Origin: JBJHDF01 sp050486405
Lineage (GTDB): Bacteria > Pseudomonadota > Gammaproteobacteria > Pseudomonadales > Cellvibrionaceae
Assembly (NCBI GenBank): GCA_050486405.1
Contig: JBJHDF010000017.1
Coordinates: forward strand, 1-64,000
DNA: 64,000 nt
Direction of reading: 5' to 3'
Part shown: positions 29,361 through 37,881 of the stretch, in pieces
Layout: each line of letters starts with the position of its first letter
Numbering within the stretch: the first letter of the stretch is position 1
Notes under the pieces: model-generated
Told to the model about the DNA's origin: nothing
Database searches by the model: none
The model's input: only the letters and a program-made list of their open reading frames with translations
Made by a program: the position numbers and the translations under genes

Positions 29361-30389
29361 TTAATGCATCCGGCTGCGGATGCTCACTGTCTGGGTGAAA
29401 ACCTGGCGCAGACGGCCATCGTTGAACGTGACCTCCGCACCGCCGAAATTCAGGGTCTGTGCGTCGGCCAGGGCATTGCCCTCGGGTCCTTCCACCAGCA
29501 ACTCCATGCGCACCGCCCGCACATCATCCCAGGGGGCCGAGGCGGCAAAGGCACCGCCGGTGCTGTAGGACAAGCGCATATCCGTAACCCCTTCCAGCAG
29601 TTCCTGGGGCGCATCATTCGCCACCTGACGCCAGAGCGACGGGCGACCCGTCACCCCGCTGTCGGCAATGTAGTAGGCGATGGTGCTGACCTTGAAGACC
29701 TCGGCGCCGATATCGTACTGCTCCGGCCAGGTGGGACTGATATTGCCCGGAGTCATGCCATCCGGTGTGCCGCCGGAGTGCACCGCAAGCACATTCTGTC
29801 CGGTCTGCTGCAGATTGGTGATCTGAAACAATCGGCCCTTCGAACAGTCGGACAGCAGGATAATGTCCTGTCCACAGATATCGCCCAGACAGTCGCCCGA
29901 CACCGCACCCGTCACCCGCACGTTGGCATTGTTGCCGGTGGGCTGATTGATATTGAAACTGGACTCCCCGGCACTGCGCACCAGAATCACATCCGTACCC
30001 GCCAGAGGTGTGCCCTGCACCACCGCCGCGCCCGCGGCGGCACTGTACCCCTGCACCGCCGGGCCGGCGAAGTTCAGCATGGGGTTGCCGCTGGGATTGA
30101 GGCCATTGGTGATGCAGCCCGGCGTACCGGGAGTGCGGCAGTAGCCAGTGCCGCTCTCCAGCCTTCTGAACTGACTGGCGCCGCAGCCCATATAACCCGC
30201 CATGCGGATATCCCGGGCCATGATCTCCATGGCCAGCCGCCCGGTCTCCTGCACCCGGGACAAGCCCTGCTGGGTACTGTAGGTCTGGTTGCTGGCCAGG
30301 AACATCTGGGTGACGCCGGCCATCAGCACCACCGCCAACACCAGCGAGATCAGTAGTTCAATCAGTGACAAACCCTGTTGACTGCGCAT
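29361..30389 (-). CDS. pilW: Minor pilin assembly protein PilW
   Basis: A 342-residue minor pilin. The prepilin leader MRSQQG is followed by LSLIELLISLVLAVVLMAG, with the expected glutamate. The conserved PilW block GRLAMEIMARDIRMAGYMGC follows, then a large beta-rich domain. It joins the pilus tip complex that primes assembly. The ATG at 30389 gives the standard prepilin leader; the longer open frame has no pilin features. It starts 13 bases after the pilV stop. Confidence 0.93.
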   Translation of the reverse strand: MRSQQGLSLIELLISLVLAVVLMAGVTQMFLASNQTYSTQQGLSRVQETGRLAMEIMARDIRMAGYMGCGASQFRRLESGTGYCRTPGTPGCITNGLNPSGNPMLNFAGPAVQGYSAAAGAAVVQGTPLAGTDVILVRSAGESSFNINQPTGNNANVRVTGAVSGDCLGDICGQDIILLSDCSKGRLFQITNLQQTGQNVLAVHSGGTPDGMTPGNISPTWPEQYDIGAEVFKVSTIAYYIADSGVTGRPSLWRQVANDAPQELLEGVTDMRLSYSTGGAFAASAPWDDVRAVRMELLVEGPEGNALADAQTLNFGGAEVTFNDGRLRQVFTQTVSIRSRMH

Positions 30390-30402
30390 AATCGAATCCC
30401 GC

Positions 30403-30810
30403 TCAAATACGTGTGGTGTAGACAAAACTTGCCGTGCCATCCTGGACGTCCTGCTGCTCGGGCCAGGTGACGGTGATGGTGCATACCCTGCCGCTGCACG
30501 AGGCATCCAGCTCCGAGCCCGCCGGCATATTGCGCAGCACGTCGGCGATTTCGCTTGAAGGCACCACCGCGGCAGCCGGCGGCTGCGGCGTTCCGGTTCC
30601 GTCAGTGGCCAGACGGATACGATCCAGAAAATCGTAGGCGGCAATATTGGCCTGGGAGCGATAGTAGGCGCCCTGGTTGTACTGAAGGGAGCGGTTCTGC
30701 AGGGCACTCAGTGCCATCAGAGAGCCGCCCAGAATCACTACCGTTACCAGCACTTCGACCAGGCTCAGGCCACGCTGTTTGCTGCTTGTCGTCATCATCG
30801 TATTCGCCAT
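30403..30810 (-). CDS. pilV: Minor pilin assembly protein PilV
   Basis: A 135-residue prepilin with leader KQRG followed by LSLVEVLVTVVILGGSLMAL and the family block NRSLQYNQGAYYRSQANIAAYDFLDRIR. It is part of the tip-initiating minor-pilin complex. The ATG at 30810 has an AGGG ribosome-binding site and lies 10 bases after the fimU stop. A GTG at 30828 that overlaps fimU is possible but would lengthen the leader. Confidence 0.92.
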   Translation of the reverse strand: MANTMMTTSSKQRGLSLVEVLVTVVILGGSLMALSALQNRSLQYNQGAYYRSQANIAAYDFLDRIRLATDGTGTPQPPAAAVVPSSEIADVLRNMPAGSELDASCSGRVCTITVTWPEQQDVQDGTASFVYTTRI

Positions 30811-30820
30811 GATCAGTGCC

Positions 30821-31330
30821 CTATCCACAATTCACACGGGTGACCGCCACCATGCCCGCCGGTCCCACCCGCACCTGCCGCGCCGCGTTGCCCTGGCAGC
30901 CGGTAACACTGACTGTGGTGGTCATACCAGCGGTGTCCGCTCTGGGCAGCATGCCCGTTCCCAGAAAATCAATCCGGTCCCGACTGGAAGTGATGGCGGC
31001 ATTGCTGGGCAGATCGTTGCCGGCCCAGACGCGAACCACCTCGTTGTTGCCGTTCTGATTCACCAGAAACACCAGCCAACCATCTGTCCAGTCGCTGCTG
31101 TTGCAGGTGGTGCCGTTGCTGGAGGCGCAAAGAGAAACCTGCAGGCCCCGCCGCACCGCCTCGGTTCTGGCCGTGTTCAGCGCCGCCACAAACTCGTCGC
31201 CCAACGCCTTGGCGCGATTGTTGTGCAACATGGTGGTCATATTGGGCGCCGCAATGGTCGCGATGATGACCAGAATCACAGTGATGATTATCAACTCAAT
31301 CAGCGTGAAACCCTGCTGTCGTGTACGCAT
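30821..31330 (-). CDS. fimU: Minor pilin FimU (GspH/FimT family)
   Basis: A 169-residue GspH-type pseudopilin/minor pilin: leader MRTRQQG, then FTLIELIIITVILVIIATIAAP. The soluble part includes VAALNTARTEAVRRG and WTDGWLVF, typical of GspH/FimT/FimU proteins, and it ends with a cysteine near the terminus. It opens the minor-pilin operon fimU-pilVWXY1E. The 253-base gap to the divergent fimT must hold the operon promoter; no convincing sigma-54 site was seen there. Confidence 0.9.
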   Translation of the reverse strand: MRTRQQGFTLIELIIITVILVIIATIAAPNMTTMLHNNRAKALGDEFVAALNTARTEAVRRGLQVSLCASSNGTTCNSSDWTDGWLVFLVNQNGNNEVVRVWAGNDLPSNAAITSSRDRIDFLGTGMLPRADTAGMTTTVSVTGCQGNAARQVRVGPAGMVAVTRVNCG

Positions 31331-31583
31331 GATCAGCTTCCCGTTGTCTGTTTCTGTGTCTGCTTCTGTCGAGAACCCGGCGATGCCCACACGCCACCGG
31401 TCAACGCTGGACAGGCGAGCGGCATCAAGGCTATATTGACTGAGCCTAACACAGGCCATGCAAGGGACCATGGCCCCGGCGATACCCGGTCAACAGGGAG
31501 GAATGAACGGCGCAGCGGCTGCAGCCAATGCGAACTGGCTCACAGTTGGCCGTAACTAGACCATTTCCAGGGAGGGAACCCTT

Positions 31584-32111
31584 ATGCCACACCGTGGTTT
31601 TACGCTGATCGAACTGCTGATCACCATTCTCATACTCATCATTCTGGTTACCCTGGCCGCCCCCGGTATGGCGGGCCTGCTGCGGCACAACCGCACCCAG
31701 GTCACCGCCCATGAACTCTTCCAGGCCCTGCAGTTGGCCAGGCTGGAAGCGGTGCGGCGCAACGACCGGGCCACCATCCGTCCCCTGGGAGATAGCTGGC
31801 AGGAGGGTTGGGTGGTGTTTGCCGACCCGGAACACAGCGGCCGGCTGCCGGATGAGAGTGAATTCCTAGCGCTGGGGTCACCTAAAAAGGGCGTGCGGGT
31901 CAGCGCCAACCGGCCCTTGCGGGACCATGTGTCCTTTCTCGGCACGGGTGAGAGTCGGCGCAGCGGTGGGGGCCAAAACTACCGGGGCGCCTTTCTGGCG
32001 GGCACTTTTACCGTCTGCCCGGAGCAGCAGGGGCGCGGCTATCAATTGGTGCTGGCCCGGGGCGGACGGGTGCGGATGGAGCGGATAGACACGGCGGCTT
32101 GCGGGTTTTGA
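31584..32111 (+). CDS. fimT: FimT-like minor pilin
   Basis: A 175-residue prepilin of the GspH/FimT family. A very short leader (MPHRG) precedes FTLIELLITILILIILVTLAAPGM, followed by the block FQALQLARLEAVRRN and a beta-rich C-terminus. FimT proteins bind DNA in some relatives and aid natural transformation; whether this one does is unknown. It is divergent from the fimU operon and has a strong GGGAGGG ribosome-binding site. It could equally be called a second FimU-type pilin; position and order favour FimT. Confidence 0.85.
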   Translation: MPHRGFTLIELLITILILIILVTLAAPGMAGLLRHNRTQVTAHELFQALQLARLEAVRRNDRATIRPLGDSWQEGWVVFADPEHSGRLPDESEFLALGSPKKGVRVSANRPLRDHVSFLGTGESRRSGGGQNYRGAFLAGTFTVCPEQQGRGYQLVLARGGRVRMERIDTAACGF

Positions 32112-32123
32112 TGCCTGCTCCTC

Positions 32124-33059
32124 CTATGGGCGCAAGGCCCGAGGCAAGGTGAAACTGATGGTCTCGGGGGTGCCCGCAATTTCCAGCGGCGGACGGGCGC
32201 CGGCCTGTTGCAAGCGAGTCACTACCTGTTGCACCAGCACCTCCGGGGCCGATGCGCCGGCGGTGATACCGACGCTGGTTTTGCCGTCGAGCCAGGCCGG
32301 GTCTATATGGTCCGGGCCGTCGATCAGGTGGGCCTGGGTGCCGCAGCGCTCGGCCAGTTCCTTGAGGCGGGTGGAATTGGAGCTGTTGGGCGAACCCACC
32401 ACCAGCACCAGGTCGCATTCCAGAGCCAGTTGCCGCACGGCGTCCTGGCGGTTGGTGGTGGCGTAACAGATGTCGTCCCGGCGCGGACCCTGAATGTCGG
32501 GGAAGCGCCGGCGCAGGGCGTCGATGACCCGGGCGGTGTCGTCCATGGACAGGGTGGTCTGGGTCACATAGGCCAGGGTGTCGGGGTTGCGCACCTGGAG
32601 TTGGGCGGCGTCCGCCTCGTTTTCCACCAGATAGATGTCACCGCCGTTGCCGCGGTCGTACTGCCCCATGGTGCCTTCCACTTCCGGGTGACCCTGGTGA
32701 CCGATGAGCACACACTCACGCCCTTCACGGCTGTAGCGCAGCACTTCGATGTGCACCTTGGTGACCAGCGGGCAGGTGGCGTCAAACACCTGCAGACCGC
32801 GCCGTTTGGCCTCGTCCTGCACGGCCCGGGAGACGCCATGGGCGCTGAAAATGACGATAACGTCGTCGGGCACCTGCTCCAGTTCATCCACAAACACCGC
32901 GCCGCGCTGGCGCAGGCTGTCCACCACAAACTTGTTGTGTACCACCTCGTGGCGCACGTAGATGGGCGCGCCAAACACGTCCAGGGCCCGATTGACTATG
33001 TCAATGGCCCGATCAACCCCGGCACAAAAACCCCGGGGATTAGCAAGCTTAATATCCAT
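32124..33059 (-). CDS. ispH: 4-hydroxy-3-methylbut-2-enyl diphosphate reductase
   Basis: A 311-residue iron-sulfur enzyme, the last step of the MEP isoprenoid pathway, producing IPP and DMAPP. The three cluster cysteines are visible in RGFCAGVDRAI, FDATCPLVTKVH and DDICYATTNRQ, and the substrate-binding SPNSSNSTRL block is present. The ATG overlaps the fkpB stop by one base (TGATG), so it is coupled to fkpB, lspA and ileS in the run common to this class. Confidence 0.97.
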   Translation of the reverse strand: MDIKLANPRGFCAGVDRAIDIVNRALDVFGAPIYVRHEVVHNKFVVDSLRQRGAVFVDELEQVPDDVIVIFSAHGVSRAVQDEAKRRGLQVFDATCPLVTKVHIEVLRYSREGRECVLIGHQGHPEVEGTMGQYDRGNGGDIYLVENEADAAQLQVRNPDTLAYVTQTTLSMDDTARVIDALRRRFPDIQGPRRDDICYATTNRQDAVRQLALECDLVLVVGSPNSSNSTRLKELAERCGTQAHLIDGPDHIDPAWLDGKTSVGITAGASAPEVLVQQVVTRLQQAGARPPLEIAGTPETISFTLPRALRP

Positions 33060-33508
33060 CAATGCACCTGCGCCGGTTCAATACGGATGATGGCCACCTC
33101 GAACAGAATATCACGCCCGGCCAGGGGGTGGTTGAAATCCACCACCACCTCGTCGTCGTCATAGGCTTTGACAACGCCGGGCAGTTCCGTTCGCTGGGCG
33201 TCGGCAAACAGCAACATCAGCCCCTCTTCCAATTGCATGTCCGGGTCGAAGTCGCTGCGCGGGATGCGCTGCACATTGGCCGGGTTGTACTGACCGAAAC
33301 CGTCTTCCGGCGTTACCACAAAGGTTTCCCGCTCGCCTTCGCGCAGGCCGTGAATGACCTTTTCAAAGCCCGGCAGCAGGCTGCCGTCGCCCACGGTAAA
33401 TCGCGCGGGCTCGCCCTCGAAGTTGGAGTCCACTTCCTCGCCCTCGGCCAGGCGCAGGGCGAAGTGCAGGGTCACGGTGGTGCCGGGGCCGACGGTGAGA
33501 TCAGCCAT
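33059..33508 (-). CDS. fkpB: FKBP-type peptidyl-prolyl isomerase FkpB (SlpA)
   Basis: A 149-residue SlyD-like FKBP with FKBP blocks near residue 20 and 45 (ARFTVGDGSLLPGFEKVIHG) and an inserted-flap domain in the middle. It speeds proline isomerisation and acts as a folding helper in the cytoplasm. The start overlaps the lspA stop by eight bases. It lacks the histidine-rich metal-binding tail of SlyD, which supports FkpB. Confidence 0.94.
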   Translation of the reverse strand: MADLTVGPGTTVTLHFALRLAEGEEVDSNFEGEPARFTVGDGSLLPGFEKVIHGLREGERETFVVTPEDGFGQYNPANVQRIPRSDFDPDMQLEEGLMLLFADAQRTELPGVVKAYDDDEVVVDFNHPLAGRDILFEVAIIRIEPAQVH

Positions 33509-34040
33509 GGCGGGTCCTATCCCTGTCGCCGCTCTTGCCGAACAGGATATCGAAGATAAACAGACCCGCCCCGGTGCTGATGGCCATATCGGCCACATTG
33601 AAGGCGGGAAAGTAACGATCCTCATAGTGGAACACGATAAAGTCCACCACATAGCCCAGGGTCACCCGGTCGTAGAGGTTGCCCAGGGCACCACCCAGAA
33701 TCAGGGTCAGAGCCACGGCTTCCAGTCTCCTGGTTGCGGCGGAACGTGCGATCCACACCAGCAGCACGGCGCTGAACACCACGGCCACCACCGTAAAAAA
33801 CCAGCGCTGCCAACCGCCGGCACCGGCGAGAAAGCTGAAGGCGGCGCCCTCGTTGTGCCAGAGGGTGAAATTGAAAAAAGACGTAAACACCAGCGGCTGA
33901 CCGTAATCGAGCGCCGCCGAGGCCCAGGCCTTGGTGGCCAGATCCAGTACCGCCACCAGCAGCGCCAGACCGTAGAGCCACCAGGCCAGGCGTGGCAGGG
34001 GCCGGGGGAAGGGGTTGCGCAGTACCGCGACCTCAGGCAT
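33501..34040 (-). CDS. lspA: Lipoprotein signal peptidase (signal peptidase II)
   Basis: A 179-residue membrane protein with four hydrophobic helices. The two catalytic aspartates lie in GNLYDRVTLGYVVDFI and FNVADMAI. It cleaves signal peptides of lipid-modified prolipoproteins such as BamD encoded nearby. The ATG at 34040 overlaps the end of ileS by eight bases; the longer frame would extend into ileS and is rejected. Confidence 0.96.
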   Translation of the reverse strand: MPEVAVLRNPFPRPLPRLAWWLYGLALLVAVLDLATKAWASAALDYGQPLVFTSFFNFTLWHNEGAAFSFLAGAGGWQRWFFTVVAVVFSAVLLVWIARSAATRRLEAVALTLILGGALGNLYDRVTLGYVVDFIVFHYEDRYFPAFNVADMAISTGAGLFIFDILFGKSGDRDRTRHG

Positions 34041-36834
34041 AGCGTCGTTCCTCACCGTCACCCTCAATATTCTCCACGCAGCGGCCGCAGATGTCCGGGT
34101 GCGCGCTGTGGCTGCCCACATCGGGCCGGTGGTGCCAGCAGCGGGCGCACTTGGCGTGAGACGACTTGCGCACGCTGACCCGCAGTCCTTCCAGATCGGT
34201 GGCCTCGGCGTCTTCGCCGGCCTCCGCCAGCGGCCGCAATTCGGCCGTGGAGGTGATCAGCACAAAGCGCAGCTCGTCTTCCAACTGTTGCAATTGTGTC
34301 AGCAAGCGGTCGTCGCAATAGAGCACCACTTCGGCGCCCAGGGAGCCGCCGATGGCGCCACTGGCGCGCCGGGCCTCCAGCACTCGGTTGACCGCCGTTT
34401 TCACCTCGGCCACCCGGCCCCAGAAGGCCTGATCCAGCGCGCCGCCGGATACCGCCGGCAATTCGTACCACTCGGCGAGAAACACCGACTCGCCCTGCTG
34501 GCCGGGAATCAGCGGCCAGATTTCGTCGGCGGTGAAACTCAGAATGGGCGCCAGCCAGCGCACCAGCGCCTGGGACAGATGGTAGAGCGCGGTCTGGGCC
34601 GAGCGCCGGGGCAGGCTGTCGGCCCGGGTGGTGTACTGGCGGTCCTTGATGATGTCCAGATAGAAACCGCCGAGGTCCACCACGCAGAAGTTGTGCAGTT
34701 TCTGGTAGATCTGGTGCAACTGGTAGTTGTCGTAGGCAGCCTGCAGTTCTTCCTGCAAGCGGGCGGCGCGCCCCAGGATCCAGCGATCCAGTTGCACCAT
34801 GGTGTCCACCGCCACGGCGTCAGCAAGAGGGTCGAAGCCGTTGAGGTTGGCGAGCATAAAACGCGCCGTATTGCGGATGCGCCGGTAGGAGTCGGCGGTG
34901 CGCTTGAGAATTTCGTCGGATACACTCATCTCGCCGGAGAAATCCGTGGCGGCCACCCACAGGCGCAGCACGTCGGCACCCAGATCGTTCATCACTTTCT
35001 GCGGCGGGATCACATTGCCCAGGGATTTGGACATCTTGCGCCCGTCGGCGTCCACGGTAAAACCGTGGGTGAGCACCGTCTTGTAGGGTGGCTCGCCATT
35101 CATGGCCACGGCAGTTTTCAGGGACGACTGGAACCAGCCCCGGTGCTGGTCCGACCCTTCCAGGTAGAGGTCGGCCGGGTAGCCGAGCCCCTCGCGCTGT
35201 TGCAGCACCGCGTAGTGGGTGACGCCGGAGTCGAACCAGACGTCCAGGGTGTCGGTGACTTTCTGGTACTGTTCAGCGTCGGCGCCCAGCAACTCGTCGG
35301 CGTCGAGATCAAACCAGGCGTCCATACCGTCCTGTTCCACCCGTTTGGCCACGGCTTCAATCAGCGCCGGGGTGTCCGGGTGCAGTTCGCCGCTGTCGCG
35401 GTGCACGAACAGGGCAATGGGCACGCCCCAGGTGCGCTGGCGCGAGATGCACCAGTCCGGCGAACTGGCCAGCATGGCGTCGATGCGCGCCCGGCCCCAG
35501 TCCGGTACCCAGCGCACACCGTCCACCGCTTTGGCCACCTGACCGCGCAGATCCTGTTTGCTCATGCTGACAAACCACTGGGGTGTGGCGCGGAAGATCA
35601 GCGGTGTCTTGGTGCGCCAGCAGTGGGGAAAGCTGTGGGTGATCTTGCCCACTGCCAGCAGCGCGCCTTTTTCCCGCAGCAGTTCCACCACTTTTTCGTC
35701 CACCTTGTAGACGTGGTCGCCGGCAAAAATCTCCACGCTGTCGCGGTAGTAGCCGTTGTCGTCGATGTAATTGAGCGTGCCTATGCCGTACTTCTGCCCC
35801 ACCAGAAAGTCGTCCATGCCGTGGTCGGGGGCGGTATGCACGCAGCCGGTACCGGCTTCGGTGGTGACGTGCTCGCCGCAGAGCACCGGCACCTGGCGCG
35901 CGTAGAACGGATGCTGCAACAACAGGTGTTCCAGCGCCGCGCCCGGGCAGCGGCCAACGATGCTGTAGTCGGCGATGCCGGCGCGCTGCATGACGCTGTC
36001 CACCAGGGCTTCGGCCATCAGCAGCCGCTGCGCGCCCGCCTGTACCACCGCGTAATCGAGTTCCGGATGCACGGACACCGCCTGGTTGGCGGGCAGCGTC
36101 CAGGGCGTGGTGGTCCAAATGACGAGCGAAACCGGCCCGTCGCCGGCCAGATCCGGCACCGCTTTGGCCAGGGCCACCGGGTCGCTGAAGGCGAAGTTGA
36201 CGTCGATGGAGAAAGACGTCTTGTCGTGGTACTCCACTTCGGCCTCGGCCAGGGCCGAGCCGCCCACCACACTCCAGTAGACGGGCTTGAAGCCGCGATG
36301 CAAATGACCCTTGTCGATGATGCGGCCCAGGGCGCGGATGATGTCCGCTTCGAAGCGGTAGTCCATGGTCAGGTAGGGTTTGTCCCAGTCGCCCAGCACC
36401 CCCAGACGGATAAAGTCGCGCTTCTGCCCCGCCACCTGCTTGGCGGCGAAGTCGCGGCATTTCCGGCGGAAAGTTTTCACGTCCACCTTGACGCCGGCCT
36501 TGCCGATTTTCTTTTCCACCTGGTGTTCGATGGGCAGGCCGTGGCAGTCCCAGCCGGGCACATAGGGGGCGTCGAAGCCGCTCAAGGTGCGACTCTTGAC
36601 GATGATGTCCTTGAGAATTTTGTTGACCGCGTGACCGATATGAATATCGCCGTTGGCGTAGGGCGGCCCGTCGTGCAGCACAAAACGCGGACGACCGGCC
36701 CGGGCCTGGCGAATCTGCCGGTAGATGTTTTCCTTCTGCCAGCGTTCGAGAATGGCCGGTTCGCGCTGGGCCAGATTGGCCTTCATGGCGAAGGAAGTTT
36801 CGGGCAGATTGAGTGTCGCTTTGTAGTCAGTCAT
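34033..36834 (-). CDS. ileS: Isoleucyl-tRNA synthetase
   Basis: A 933-residue class I aminoacyl-tRNA synthetase with HIGH at residues 65-68, the KMSKS loop near 602, an editing domain between them (about 190-400) and a C-terminal zinc finger (CARC...CGRC). It charges tRNA-Ile and proofreads valine. It lies seven bases after ribF and overlaps lspA. It is the bacterial-type enzyme by its C-terminal zinc site. The start at 36834 gives MTDYKATLNLPET, typical of the family. Confidence 0.98.
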   Translation of the reverse strand: MTDYKATLNLPETSFAMKANLAQREPAILERWQKENIYRQIRQARAGRPRFVLHDGPPYANGDIHIGHAVNKILKDIIVKSRTLSGFDAPYVPGWDCHGLPIEHQVEKKIGKAGVKVDVKTFRRKCRDFAAKQVAGQKRDFIRLGVLGDWDKPYLTMDYRFEADIIRALGRIIDKGHLHRGFKPVYWSVVGGSALAEAEVEYHDKTSFSIDVNFAFSDPVALAKAVPDLAGDGPVSLVIWTTTPWTLPANQAVSVHPELDYAVVQAGAQRLLMAEALVDSVMQRAGIADYSIVGRCPGAALEHLLLQHPFYARQVPVLCGEHVTTEAGTGCVHTAPDHGMDDFLVGQKYGIGTLNYIDDNGYYRDSVEIFAGDHVYKVDEKVVELLREKGALLAVGKITHSFPHCWRTKTPLIFRATPQWFVSMSKQDLRGQVAKAVDGVRWVPDWGRARIDAMLASSPDWCISRQRTWGVPIALFVHRDSGELHPDTPALIEAVAKRVEQDGMDAWFDLDADELLGADAEQYQKVTDTLDVWFDSGVTHYAVLQQREGLGYPADLYLEGSDQHRGWFQSSLKTAVAMNGEPPYKTVLTHGFTVDADGRKMSKSLGNVIPPQKVMNDLGADVLRLWVAATDFSGEMSVSDEILKRTADSYRRIRNTARFMLANLNGFDPLADAVAVDTMVQLDRWILGRAARLQEELQAAYDNYQLHQIYQKLHNFCVVDLGGFYLDIIKDRQYTTRADSLPRRSAQTALYHLSQALVRWLAPILSFTADEIWPLIPGQQGESVFLAEWYELPAVSGGALDQAFWGRVAEVKTAVNRVLEARRASGAIGGSLGAEVVLYCDDRLLTQLQQLEDELRFVLITSTAELRPLAEAGEDAEATDLEGLRVSVRKSSHAKCARCWHHRPDVGSHSAHPDICGRCVENIEGDGEERRYA

Positions 36835-36841
36835 ATCCAGT

Positions 36842-37798
36842 CTAATCGGTTCTGAAAAAATCCCGCGCCTGTGCGATGTCACGCTGCAGTTGCTGGCGCA
36901 ATGCTTCCACCGAAGCAAATTTCTGTTCGCTGCGCAGGCGCTGGTGAAACTGCACCGCCAGCCGCTGACCGTAGAGCGCACCGGCCGCGCCGCTGTAATC
37001 CAGCAGGTGCACCTCCAGCAGCGGCTTGTTCACCCCGCTCAGGGTCGGCCGCACACCGATATTGGCCACGCCCCGGTGCACGGCACCGTCATGGGTTTCC
37101 ACCGTGACCGCATACACCCCCTGCAACGGCGAGCGGTAGCGACGCAACTGGATATTGGCCGTGGGCACGCCCAACTGCCGGCCCAATTGCTGCCCGTAAA
37201 CCACCCGCCCGGAAATCCGGTAGGGACGGCCGAGCAGCTGCTCGGCCAGGGCAAAATCCGACGCTTCCAGCGCAGCGCGGATGCGCGTGCTGCTGATGCG
37301 TTCGCCGTCGAACTCCAGGGTATGGGTATCACTGACGCTAAAGCCGTGTCGTATACCCGCCGCCTGCAGCAGCGCAAAGTCGCCGGTGCGGTCGCAGCCA
37401 AAACGGAAATCGTCGCCCACCACCAAGTGGCGCACGCCCAGCCCCTCAACCAGAATCCGCCGCACGAATTCATCGGCGGACAGGCGGCGCAGATCGTCGT
37501 TAAACTTCAGACACAGCACCCGCTGGGCACCGGCGACAGACAGCGCCTGCAGTTTTTCGCGCAGGCTCATCAGCCGCGCCGGCGCCCGTTCACCGGCAAA
37601 GTACTCGTGGGGCTGAGGCTCAAACAGCATCACCGTGGCCGGCAATCGGTGCTCGCTGGCGGCTTCCGCCAGTTGCCGCAAAATGGCCTGGTGGCCCAGG
37701 TGAACCCCGTCGAAGGTGCCAATGGTGGCCACACAGGGCCGGTGCCGGTGACGCAGATTGTGCAGACCGCGAATAAACTCGGTGGGCAACGGATTCAC
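36842..37798 (-). CDS. ribF: Bifunctional riboflavin kinase/FAD synthetase
   Basis: A 318-residue enzyme. The N-terminal FAD synthetase domain holds TIGTFDGVHLGHQ, and the C-terminal riboflavin kinase domain holds GVANIGVRPT and LLEVHLLDY. It makes FMN and FAD from riboflavin. The start is a GTG at 37798 with a CTGGAG ribosome-binding site six bases upstream, giving VNPLPTEFIRGLHNLR. It opens the ribF-ileS-lspA-fkpB-ispH run. Confidence 0.96.
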   Translation of the reverse strand: MNPLPTEFIRGLHNLRHRHRPCVATIGTFDGVHLGHQAILRQLAEAASEHRLPATVMLFEPQPHEYFAGERAPARLMSLREKLQALSVAGAQRVLCLKFNDDLRRLSADEFVRRILVEGLGVRHLVVGDDFRFGCDRTGDFALLQAAGIRHGFSVSDTHTLEFDGERISSTRIRAALEASDFALAEQLLGRPYRISGRVVYGQQLGRQLGVPTANIQLRRYRSPLQGVYAVTVETHDGAVHRGVANIGVRPTLSGVNKPLLEVHLLDYSGAAGALYGQRLAVQFHQRLRSEQKFASVEALRQQLQRDIAQARDFFRTD

Positions 37799-37881
37799 AG
37801 TGCTCCAGGGCGTTGTTCAGGCAAAGGCGGGAGTATACAGGAGCATGGGGCTGATGGTAACAGTGGCAGGGGAGCTGGCTT

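Noticed and set aside
31331..31583. Possible AlgR-type site (CCGTTCATT on the minus strand) in the fimU promoter region
   Set aside because: Two mismatches to CCGTTCGTC and no second copy; not strong enough to list as a feature.
34015..36855. Long open frame (946 codons) antisense to ileS
   Set aside because: Same cause: a shadow of high-GC third positions. It is His/Gly/Val-rich without domains.
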